DNA of 16,139 nucleotides from CBFFRJ01 sp965644225. Lineage in GTDB: Bacteria > Pseudomonadota > Gammaproteobacteria > Enterobacterales > Enterobacteriaceae. Below, piece after piece: positions 7,439-12,932 of this stretch. The DNA is taken from positions 1-16,139 of the forward strand of contig NZ_CBFFRJ010000116.1 in NCBI RefSeq assembly GCF_965644225.1. Direction: 5' to 3'. Under the pieces are notes generated by a model. It saw only the letters and a list, made by a program, of their open reading frames with translations, did not search any database and had not been told where the DNA came from. A program made the position numbers and the translations under genes. Within the stretch, counting starts at the first letter, position 1; each line of letters begins with the position of its first letter.

Positions 7439-8467
7439 TTAAGACTGGCGGAGCTGTAAATCCAGCGGCGTTTTACTCGGTTCGCCACCAATCTCACGCG
7501 CCAGCTTAGGCACCATATAACCCGACACCAGCGTCAGTAGTTCACGCACAATGCTGCGGGCCTCATCGTCGCTGACCATAAAGTGGGCCGCGCCCTGGAC
7601 TTTATCCAGCACATGCAGGTAATACGGCATGACTCCGGAATCGAACAAGGCATTGCTGAGATCGGCCAGTGTCTGCGCATGATCATTTACCCCACGCAGC
7701 AGCACGCTCTGGTTAAGTAGCGTCACACCCGCCTGGCGGAGCTTCACCATCGAGGCACGGAATGCATCATCAATCTCGTTGGCGTGGTTGATATGGTTAA
7801 CCAGCAGGACCTGCAGCGACGAACGGGCAAACCGTGCGGCCAGTGCGTCCGTGATGCGTGCGGGGATCACAATCGGCAGGCGACTGTGAATACGCAGGCG
7901 TTTGATATGGGGGATGGCTTCAAGCTGCGTCAACAACCAGTCCAGCTCGTGGTCTTTCGCCATCAGCGGATCGCCGCCGGAGAAAATGATCTCATCAAGC
8001 TCCGGGTGGCTCGTAATGTAGTCCAGCGCCACCTGCCAGTTACGCTTATTCCCCTGATTGTCCGCATATGGGAAATGGCGGCGGAAGCAGTAGCGGCAGT
8101 TAACGGCACACCCGCCTTTTACCAGCAGCAGAGCGCGGTTGCGGTATTTATGCAGCAATCCGGGCACCGCATTGTGCTGTTCTTCCAGCGGATCGGTACT
8201 AAAACCGGGTGCGGCAAGAAATTCTTCACGGGAGGTTAAAACCTGGCGCAATAACGGATCATCGGGATCGCCTTTTCGCATCCGCGCGACAAATGCCCGG
8301 GGTACGCGCAGCGCAAAAAGACGCTTTGCTTCGCGCCCGGCGAGCATATTTTCATCAGTGTCCAGATTTAAAACACGCAGTAGTTCATCAGGATCGGTTA
8401 TAACATCGGCAAGTTGTACTAACCAATCTTCTCTGTATGGGGTATTTAGGGTTACAATATGCGCCAT
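7439..8467 (-). CDS. epmB: EF-P--(R)-beta-lysine biosynthesis enzyme EpmB (lysine 2,3-aminomutase)
   Basis: Radical-SAM, PLP-dependent enzyme (formerly YjeK) that converts L-lysine to (R)-beta-lysine, which EpmA then attaches to EF-P. The 342-residue product has the family length. The [4Fe-4S] motif CxxxCxxC is Cys120, Cys124 and Cys127 (GGCAVNCRYCFRRHF); the SAM-contacting SGGDPL is at 163-168. The C-terminal EPSKTPL contains Lys332, aligned with the PLP lysine of E. coli EpmB. The gene is divergent from efp, its substrate's gene, with only 41 nt between start codons. The ribosome binding site is poor, suggesting low expression relative to efp. Confidence 0.97.
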   Translation of the reverse strand: MAHIVTLNTPYREDWLVQLADVITDPDELLRVLNLDTDENMLAGREAKRLFALRVPRAFVARMRKGDPDDPLLRQVLTSREEFLAAPGFSTDPLEEQHNAVPGLLHKYRNRALLLVKGGCAVNCRYCFRRHFPYADNQGNKRNWQVALDYITSHPELDEIIFSGGDPLMAKDHELDWLLTQLEAIPHIKRLRIHSRLPIVIPARITDALAARFARSSLQVLLVNHINHANEIDDAFRASMVKLRQAGVTLLNQSVLLRGVNDHAQTLADLSNALFDSGVMPYYLHVLDKVQGAAHFMVSDDEARSIVRELLTLVSGYMVPKLAREIGGEPSKTPLDLQLRQS

Positions 8468-8508
8468 TTTGTGGCTTAGCTACCAGTTAACAATTTTAGA
8501 GGGCCTTT

Positions 8509-9075
8509 ATGGCGACTTACTATAGCAACGATTTTCGTGCCGGTCTTAAAATCATGATGGACGGCGAACCGTACGCGGTTGAAGCCAGTGAATTTGTTAA
8601 ACCAGGTAAAGGCCAGGCATTTGCGCGTGTTAAGCTGCGCCGCCTGCTGACCGGTACTCGCGTTGAGAAAACCTTCAAATCCACCGACTCCGCTGAAGGC
8701 GCTGACGTTGTCGATATGAACCTGACTTACCTGTACAACGACGGTGAGTTCTACCACTTCATGAACAACGAAACCTTCGAGCAGCTGGCTGCTGATGAGA
8801 AAGCGGTTGGCGATAACGCCAAATGGCTGCTGGATCAGGCTGAATGTATCGTCACGCTGTGGAACGGTCGCCCGATCGCTGTCCTGCCGCCGAACTTCGT
8901 TGAACTGGAAATCGTTGAAACCGATCCAGGCCTGAAAGGCGATACCGCAGGTACCGGTGGTAAACCTGCAACGCTGACGACTGGCGCAGTGGTTAAAGTG
9001 CCGCTGTTCGTCCAGATTGGCGAAGTGATCAAAGTAGATACGCGTTCAGGCGAATACGTTTCTCGCGTGAAGTAA
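8509..9075 (+). CDS. efp: Translation elongation factor P
   Basis: tRNA-shaped factor that binds between the ribosomal P and E sites and rescues ribosomes stalled on consecutive prolines. The 188 residues match E. coli EF-P in length and nearly all of the sequence: an N-terminal KOW-like domain, then two OB-fold domains. Lys34 (KPGKGQAF, counting Met1) is the residue beta-lysylated by EpmA using beta-lysine from EpmB; both enzymes are encoded in this window. AGAGGG about 6 nt before the ATG is the ribosome binding site. A possible -10, TACAAT (8453-8458), lies within the epmB 5' end but lacks a good -35. Confidence 0.99.
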   Translation: MATYYSNDFRAGLKIMMDGEPYAVEASEFVKPGKGQAFARVKLRRLLTGTRVEKTFKSTDSAEGADVVDMNLTYLYNDGEFYHFMNNETFEQLAADEKAVGDNAKWLLDQAECIVTLWNGRPIAVLPPNFVELEIVETDPGLKGDTAGTGGKPATLTTGAVVKVPLFVQIGEVIKVDTRSGEYVSRVK

Positions 9076-9088
9076 TTCACTCTGTCCT

Positions 9089-9110
9089 TCAGGCGGCCTC
9101 AGCTGCCTGA
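9089..9110 (+). terminator. Hairpin after efp, possible terminator
   Basis: TCAGGCGGC (9089-9097) pairs with GCTGCCTGA (9102-9110), nine pairs with one G-U, around a CTCA loop, 13 nt after the efp stop. There is no U-tract (CGGATGC follows), so it may be an attenuator or a mRNA 3'-end stabiliser rather than a full terminator. Confidence 0.4.
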
Positions 9111-9134
9111 CGGATGCTGTGTATCTAAAGAGCG

Positions 9135-9160
9135 ATGGCGCGGCATACATGTTGCGCCAT
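9135..9160 (+). other. Stem-loop in the ecnA leader
   Basis: ATGGCGCGGC (9135-9144) pairs with GTTGCGCCAT (9151-9160) around ATACAT, ten pairs including two G-U. It ends about 8 nt before the AGGG of the ecnA ribosome binding site. The position suggests an effect on ecnA translation or on efp readthrough. Confidence 0.45.
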
Positions 9161-9177
9161 TCATATCCAGGGCAGGA

Positions 9178-9312
9178 ATGATGAAACGTCTTCTCGGTCT
9201 TGTAGCACTTATCCTTCTTACCAGCACCCTGCTGACCGGCTGTAATACCGCGCGCGGCTTCGGTGAAGACATTAAACACCTCGGCAATTCGATCTCTCAC
9301 GCTGCCAGCTAA
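9178..9312 (+). CDS. ecnA: Entericidin A, antidote-type small lipoprotein
   Basis: A 44-residue lipoprotein of the entericidin family. In the model proposed for E. coli, EcnA is the antidote partner of the bacteriolytic EcnB; the physiological role remains debated. The start MMKRLLGLV leads into a hydrophobic signal core and the lipobox LTGC (Cys22), so the mature peptide is about 23 residues: NTARGFGEDIKHLGNSIS plus a short tail after the lipidated Cys. It is very like E. coli EcnA but three residues longer, in the signal core. Two adjacent ATGs (9178 and 9181) are both usable with AGGGCAGGA upstream; I took the first. Cys and the TARGFGEDI block are shared with EcnB. It lies 102 nt after efp. 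Confidence 0.93.
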   Translation: MMKRLLGLVALILLTSTLLTGCNTARGFGEDIKHLGNSISHAAS

Positions 9313-9367
9313 CGCTTTCACATCATCCTAAAAATAACCGCTCTTCTCTCAATGGCGCGCAATTTTG

Positions 9368-9378
9368 TCTATGCTTAA
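9368..9378 (+). promoter_or_regulatory. Sigma-S type -10 element of ecnB
   Basis: TCTATGCTTAA matches the extended RpoS -10 consensus KCTAYRCTTAA at all 11 positions. A start near 9385 would give a leader of about 36 nt before ecnB. Published work on the entericidin locus describes RpoS-dependent ecnB transcription, which agrees. ecnB is thus separately controlled from ecnA. Confidence 0.82.
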
Positions 9379-9420
9379 GTCGCTATGCAAAAACAATATT
9401 GGCTATAAAAGGAAGATATT

Positions 9421-9567
9421 ATGGTTAAGAAGACAATTGCAGCGATATTTTCTGTTCTGGTGCTGACTTCAGTGTTGACTGCCTGCAACACCACACGTGG
9501 TGTGGGTCAGGATATCTCCGAAGGCGGTAATGCCATTTCAGGCGCGGCGACGAAAGCCCAGCAGTAA
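9421..9567 (+). CDS. ecnB: Entericidin B, bacteriolytic-type small lipoprotein
   Basis: A 48-residue membrane lipoprotein, proposed in E. coli and Citrobacter freundii to be the toxic partner of EcnA, promoting lysis in stationary phase. MVKKTIAAIF and a hydrophobic core lead to the lipobox LTAC (Cys22). The mature peptide of 27 residues contains NTTRGVGQDISEGGNAISGA, a potential amphipathic helix, and ends in KAQQ. AAGGAAG lies 5 nt before the ATG. Its sigma-S element is in the 108-nt gap after ecnA. On the opposite strand immediately downstream is ecnR, a likely regulator. Confidence 0.94.
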   Translation: MVKKTIAAIFSVLVLTSVLTACNTTRGVGQDISEGGNAISGAATKAQQ

Positions 9568-9573
9568 TCCAGT

Positions 9574-9595
9574 CGGTACGGCCTGCGCCGTACCG
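9574..9595. terminator. Hairpin between convergent ecnB and ecnR
   Basis: A perfect 9-bp stem (CGGTACGGC at 9574-9582, GCCGTACCG at 9587-9595) with a 4-nt loop lies exactly between the ecnB stop and the ecnR stop (TAG at 9596-9598). A weak T-containing stretch (CTAATTC) follows on the plus strand. It probably terminates ecnB and may serve both genes. Confidence 0.55.
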
Positions 9596-10228
9596 CTAAT
9601 TCAAACTTTTCGGGAACGGCTCCGTTATTTCAGACACCTCGGGCAGAGACAGAAAAGGGGTAAAGCGGTTACCCATCCCCAGCTTCATTCTGATGTTGCG
9701 CTTATAGGTGTAGACCGTCTTGCCATTAATGCTCAGCTTACTGGCAATCGACTGGTTACTTCTGCCTTCCATCCACAGCGATAATACTTTCTCTTCCTGG
9801 CGCGTCAGCAGCGGTGTGGCAATTTGCGGGACGATCCTGGTGGGCCGGGACAGTACGGCGGCGTCAATCGCATGGGCTAAGGTTTCAAGCGATGTGGTTT
9901 TTAACAGTGTGGCATGAACATCAAATTGTGTGCAGTACTGCGACAACTGCATATCTTTACCTGAATCCAGAAGGATCAATCGGTTATGCTCACTGCACGC
10001 AGAGAACAACGAAGAAAGCTGTTGGATATGGTGAAGATCGTTTTTAAAGCCATACAGATCCGCAATGATCATATCGGGCTGCCATTGCGCAATATGCTCT
10101 TTTGCCAGCATCAGATTGTTCAGCGACGTTACAAGGAATGAGGCAGGGAAAAGATCGGTTTGATTGAGCCAGGCTTCCAGCCCCACCCGGGTGAAATAAC
10201 AACGGTCAATCAAGAGAATTTTGAACAT
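9596..10228 (-). CDS. ecnR: LuxR-family regulator, EcnR type
   Basis: A 210-residue DNA-binding protein with a receiver-like N-terminal half (about 1-125) and a LuxR/NarL helix-turn-helix at about 138-190 (LTRQEEKVLSLW, then SIASKLSINGKTVYTYKRNIRMKLG as turn and recognition helix). The receiver part keeps Asp57 (IIADLYG), Ser89 and Lys110 at the expected places, but only one of the usual acidic pair near the N-terminus (Asp8, followed by Arg). Phosphorylation is therefore uncertain. The name rests on position beside ecnAB and the annotation of this gene in Citrobacter and Enterobacter; E. coli K-12 lacks it here. No sensor kinase gene is adjacent. The ribosome binding site is weak (GAAGAAAA). 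Targets are inferred, not shown. Confidence 0.83.
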   Translation of the reverse strand: MFKILLIDRCYFTRVGLEAWLNQTDLFPASFLVTSLNNLMLAKEHIAQWQPDMIIADLYGFKNDLHHIQQLSSLFSACSEHNRLILLDSGKDMQLSQYCTQFDVHATLLKTTSLETLAHAIDAAVLSRPTRIVPQIATPLLTRQEEKVLSLWMEGRSNQSIASKLSINGKTVYTYKRNIRMKLGMGNRFTPFLSLPEVSEITEPFPKSLN

Positions 10229-10350
10229 TTTTTTCTTCGCAGTGTGAATAATAGTGCATGGCTTCCCTTACCCGGATAGCACTTCATCATAGGGGGTAGA
10301 TATGGTGAGTAAATGCCTGAACTGCGCTGCTATCTGTAGCTATTTCTTGC

Positions 10351-10365
10351 TTTAAGTCACTTAAA
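10351..10365. promoter_or_regulatory. Perfect palindrome in the ecnR-sugE gap
   Basis: TTTAAGTCACTTAAA is a 7-1-7 perfect palindrome about 123 nt upstream of the ecnR start and 71 nt before the riboswitch. Its form suits a dimeric regulator's operator. No family could be assigned. Confidence 0.4.
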
Positions 10366-10435
10366 TTGATGTAGCTGAGAAAAAATTGCATTCTGTCTGC
10401 TTCTGAGCCAACATTCAGCTCTTATCACTTGCGTT

Positions 10436-10477
10436 TCGGGACGACCCGATTGCGCAATCTTCAACGGGGACGGCCCC
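10436..10477 (+). promoter_or_regulatory. Guanidine-II (mini-ykkC) riboswitch of sugE
   Basis: Two short hairpins carry the signature ACGR tetraloops: P1 TCGGG-ACGA-CCCGA (10436-10449) and P2 GGGG-ACGG-CCCC (10466-10477), joined by a 16-nt linker. This is the guanidine-II class, in which guanidinium binding docks the two loops and frees the ribosome binding site. P2 ends 5 nt before the GGAG (10483-10486) of sugE, consistent with translational control. It agrees with the downstream gene being a guanidinium exporter. Confidence 0.93.
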
Positions 10478-10492
10478 ACACTGGAGCCAACA

Positions 10493-10810
10493 ATGTCCTG
10501 GTTAATTCTCCTTATTGCAGGTCTGCTGGAAGTCGTTTGGGCGATAGGCCTGAAATATACGCACGGTTTTTCCCGCTTAGTACCGAGCCTGATTACGCTC
10601 ACTGCGATGGTAGCGAGTGTGGTGCTGCTCTCATGGGCGATGAAAAGCCTGCCGGTAGGGACGGCTTACGCCATCTGGACCGGCATTGGTGCGGTAGGCG
10701 CGGCTATTGCCGGAATGGTACTGCTGGGGGAATCCGCAAGCCCTGCCCGTTTACTCAGCCTGGGGCTGATTATCGCGGGCATCATTGGGCTGAAGCTCAG
10801 CACTCACTAA
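10493..10810 (+). CDS. sugE: Guanidinium exporter Gdx (SugE), small multidrug resistance family
   Basis: Dual-topology inner-membrane antiporter that expels guanidinium in exchange for protons; originally named as a groEL suppressor. The 105 residues match E. coli SugE/Gdx length. Four membrane helices are apparent. Glu13 in the first helix (GLLEVVW) is the shared proton and substrate site, and GTAYAIWTGIGAVG in the third is characteristic of the SugE subtype. The riboswitch just upstream senses the substrate, confirming the assignment. GGAG lies 6 nt before the ATG. The gene converges on blc with stop codons overlapping by 4 nt. Confidence 0.97.
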   Translation: MSWLILLIAGLLEVVWAIGLKYTHGFSRLVPSLITLTAMVASVVLLSWAMKSLPVGTAYAIWTGIGAVGAAIAGMVLLGESASPARLLSLGLIIAGIIGLKLSTH

Positions 10811-11337
10811 CGGGTCTGGTTTATCCAGAGTAGTTTTTCGACCGCAAATCCCTGGCGGGCTGCGATATCGAGCATCTGTTTTTTCACCGCCTCAGGCATC
10901 GTCGGGGTGCGTGAAAGTAACCACAGGTAGTCGCGATCCGGCCCGCATACCAGCGCATATTGATAATCTTTGTCGAGGGCAAGGATGTTATAGCCGCCGT
11001 AGAACGGGCCGAAGAACGACACCTTCAGCGCGGCGCGGTTGCTGTCACCGGTGAAGTACGCTTTACCCGTCGACTGTTGCCACATTCCACGCTCCGGGTT
11101 GTAGCCCCTATTGATAACCTGAATACCGCCATCGTCCATGGCGCTGTAGGTGGCGGTGACGTTTTCCAGCCCGCGTTCGAAGCGGTGGTCAAAACGGGCG
11201 ATTTCATACCAGCGGCCCAGATAGCGTTGGGCGTTAAAATCTTCTACAACGGTGACGCCAGAGGGAGGGGTTGGGGAGCTACAGGCACTAAGCAAAAACG
11301 CAGCGGCAACAGTCGCGATGATGAGCAGCAAACGCAT
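10807..11337 (-). CDS. blc: Outer-membrane lipocalin Blc
   Basis: Bacterial lipocalin, an outer-membrane lipoprotein thought to bind lysophospholipids or fatty acids during envelope stress and starvation. The 176-residue product has a signal peptide with lipobox LSAC (Cys19, then Ser-Ser, which favours the outer membrane). The lipocalin motif GRWYEIARF is at 41-49, and LWLLSRTPTMP is the third conserved region. AAGGA is well placed before the ATG. A sigma-S-like -10 lies just upstream, and the frd terminator lies beyond that. In E. coli ampC sits between frdD and blc; here they are only 84 nt apart. The C-terminus overlaps the end of sugE. Confidence 0.97.
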   Translation of the reverse strand: MRLLLIIATVAAAFLLSACSSPTPPSGVTVVEDFNAQRYLGRWYEIARFDHRFERGLENVTATYSAMDDGGIQVINRGYNPERGMWQQSTGKAYFTGDSNRAALKVSFFGPFYGGYNILALDKDYQYALVCGPDRDYLWLLSRTPTMPEAVKKQMLDIAARQGFAVEKLLWINQTR

Positions 11338-11362
11338 AGTATTTTCCTTCCTGGTTTTTTAG

Positions 11363-11373
11363 CTAAGTGTAGA
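11363..11373 (-). promoter_or_regulatory. Sigma-S-like -10 element of blc
   Basis: On the minus strand TCTACACTTAG matches the extended RpoS -10 consensus KCTAYRCTTAA at 10 of 11 positions. A start near 11356 gives a leader of about 19 nt. blc is RpoS-dependent in E. coli and Citrobacter, which supports this. Confidence 0.72.
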
Positions 11374-11389
11374 ACCAGGCGGGGAAAAT

Positions 11390-11413
11390 GCTCTCCTGGT
11401 AGCGCAGGAGAGC
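11390..11413 (-). terminator. Terminator of the frd operon
   Basis: GCTCTCCT (11390-11397) and AGGAGAGC (11406-11413) form an 8-bp stem, extendable by one pair. On the minus strand it is followed by ATTTTCCCC. It starts 9 nt after the frdD stop. The U-tract is short, so some readthrough into blc is plausible. Confidence 0.7.
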
Positions 11414-11421
11414 GAGAAATA

Positions 11422-11781
11422 TCAAAGAAAAATCACGCCAACCAGCGTAACCACGCTCAGAATGGCGGCCAGGCCGTAAAAGACCCACTTGCCGTTAGGC
11501 ACATGGACTTTTATATCGTGCATGGCGTGGTGCAGGCGGTGCAGCCCACACCACAATGGCAGGACTATCATCAGGAAGATAAACGCGCGGCCAATAAAGC
11601 TCTGCGCGAACGCCAGTACCCGCTCGTAGCCCAGTGCTTCACCGGGGTAAAGCCCCAGCGGCAACAGCACGCCAACCAGCAGTACCACCACCGGAGCGAT
11701 AATGGCTCCCCACATACCACCTGCGCCAAACAGTCCCCAGAAAACGGGTTCATCAGAACGTTTTGGGTCTGGATTAATCAT
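11422..11781 (-). CDS. frdD: Fumarate reductase membrane anchor subunit D
   Basis: One of two hydrophobic subunits that hold FrdAB at the inner membrane and form the menaquinol site. The 119-residue product matches E. coli FrdD, with three membrane helices (about 20-45, 62-80 and 98-118) and the conserved PLWCGLHRLHHAMHD stretch at 75-89. The frame can be read from 11808, but ATG 11781 has AAGGAG about 7 nt upstream and gives the family N-terminus (MINPDPKRSDEP). It follows frdC after 10 nt and is the last gene of the operon. Confidence 0.97.
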   Translation of the reverse strand: MINPDPKRSDEPVFWGLFGAGGMWGAIIAPVVVLLVGVLLPLGLYPGEALGYERVLAFAQSFIGRAFIFLMIVLPLWCGLHRLHHAMHDIKVHVPNGKWVFYGLAAILSVVTLVGVIFL

Positions 11782-11791
11782 ATCAGTCTCC

Positions 11792-12187
11792 TTACCAGAA
11801 CAGTGCAACGAACAGGATGACCAGCGTTGCCAGCCCGGTTACCACCCAAAGCCCCATAATGATTGGTTCGGGCTTGAGTTTCTCGTTTTTGATGATGATA
11901 TTCGCGGCCTTCGGGGCCAGTTCAAACCAGGTTTTGGTATGCAGCAACGCTGCCGCCAGAGTTAACAGATTCAGTACTACGACTATCGGGTTTTGCAGAA
12001 AGCCGACAAAACTGGCCCAGGTTTCCGGGCCATGTTTCAGCGCGAAGAGACCGTAAATCAGCACAATACTGAACCAGACGGTGGGAATAGCTGTACCTTC
12101 ACGCAGCATATAGAAGCGATAAAACGGCAGCGATTTCCACCAGGTCGACGGCATGGGCCGGACATAGGGTTTGCGTTTAGTCGTCAT
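11792..12187 (-). CDS. frdC: Fumarate reductase membrane anchor subunit C
   Basis: Hydrophobic anchor that with FrdD takes electrons from menaquinol to the FrdB iron-sulfur chain. The 131 residues match E. coli FrdC, with three membrane helices (about 30-50, 65-88 and 107-130). Glu30 (Glu29 without Met), implicated in quinol binding in E. coli, is kept in MLREGTA. AAGGAG lies 7 nt before the ATG. The gene starts 10 nt after the frdB stop, and frdD follows closely, indicating one transcript. Confidence 0.97.
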   Translation of the reverse strand: MTTKRKPYVRPMPSTWWKSLPFYRFYMLREGTAIPTVWFSIVLIYGLFALKHGPETWASFVGFLQNPIVVVLNLLTLAAALLHTKTWFELAPKAANIIIKNEKLKPEPIIMGLWVVTGLATLVILFVALFW

Positions 12188-12197
12188 AATGCGCTCC

Positions 12198-12932
12198 TTA
12201 GCGTGGTTTCAGGGTGGCGATAAGAAAGTCTTTCGAGCTTTCCACTTTACCCTGTTGGATTGCGGCTGCCGGATCGACGTGTTTCGGGCACACTTCTGAG
12301 CAATAGCCGACGAAGGTGCAGCTCCAGACCCCATTCGGGCTGTTGAGCTGCGCCATGCGCTGAGACTGGCCTTTATCACGGCTATCAAGGTTGTAACGAT
12401 GCGCCAGAGTGATGGCCGCCGGACCGATAAACTCCGGATTCAGACCGAACTGCGGACAGGCTGCATAGCACAGGCCGCAGTTGATACAGCCGGAGAACTG
12501 ATGGTACTTGGCCATCTGCGCCGGGGTTTGTTTGTTTGGCCCCTGTTCCGGCGTGCGGGCGTTGCCAATAATGTACGGCTTGATGGCCTCCAGGCTTTCG
12601 ATAAAGTGGGTCATATCGACCACCAGATCGCGCTCGATGGGGAAATTCGCCAGCGCTTCGACTTTCATCCCCTTGCTGTATTCGCGCAAAAACGTCTTAC
12701 AGGCCAGCTTCGGCACTTTGTTGACCATCATGCCGCAGGAGCCGCAGATGGCCATTCGGCACGACCAGCGATAGCTGAGATCGGGCGCCAGGTTGTCTTT
12801 AATGTAGCCGAGGGCATCCAGCAACGACGTTTGCTCATCATAAGGAACGTCGTAAAACACGCTGTGGGGAGCGACGTCCACTTCCGGGTTGTAGCGTACG
12901 ACCTCAACCTTTAAGTTCTTCATCTCAGCCAT
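12198..12932 (-). CDS. frdB: Fumarate reductase iron-sulfur subunit
   Basis: Electron-transfer subunit between menaquinol and the FrdA flavin. The 244-residue protein carries all cluster ligands: Cys58, 63, 66 and 78 for [2Fe-2S]; Cys149, 152, 155 and Cys215 for [4Fe-4S]; Cys159, 205 and 211 for [3Fe-4S]. The frame extends upstream to 12980, but ATG 12932 has AAGGAA upstream and gives the E. coli start (MAEMKNLK). It overlaps the end of frdA by 8 nt, which implies translational coupling. A few surface residues differ from E. coli in the 126-135 and 182-192 regions. Confidence 0.98.
   Translation of the reverse strand: MAEMKNLKVEVVRYNPEVDVAPHSVFYDVPYDEQTSLLDALGYIKDNLAPDLSYRWSCRMAICGSCGMMVNKVPKLACKTFLREYSKGMKVEALANFPIERDLVVDMTHFIESLEAIKPYIIGNARTPEQGPNKQTPAQMAKYHQFSGCINCGLCYAACPQFGLNPEFIGPAAITLAHRYNLDSRDKGQSQRMAQLNSPNGVWSCTFVGYCSEVCPKHVDPAAAIQQGKVESSKDFLIATLKPR

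Noticed and set aside
10228..10350. Possible small RNA or ORF in the ecnR-sugE gap
   Set aside because: Apart from the palindrome and riboswitch I see no terminator-ended structure or short ORF with a ribosome binding site.
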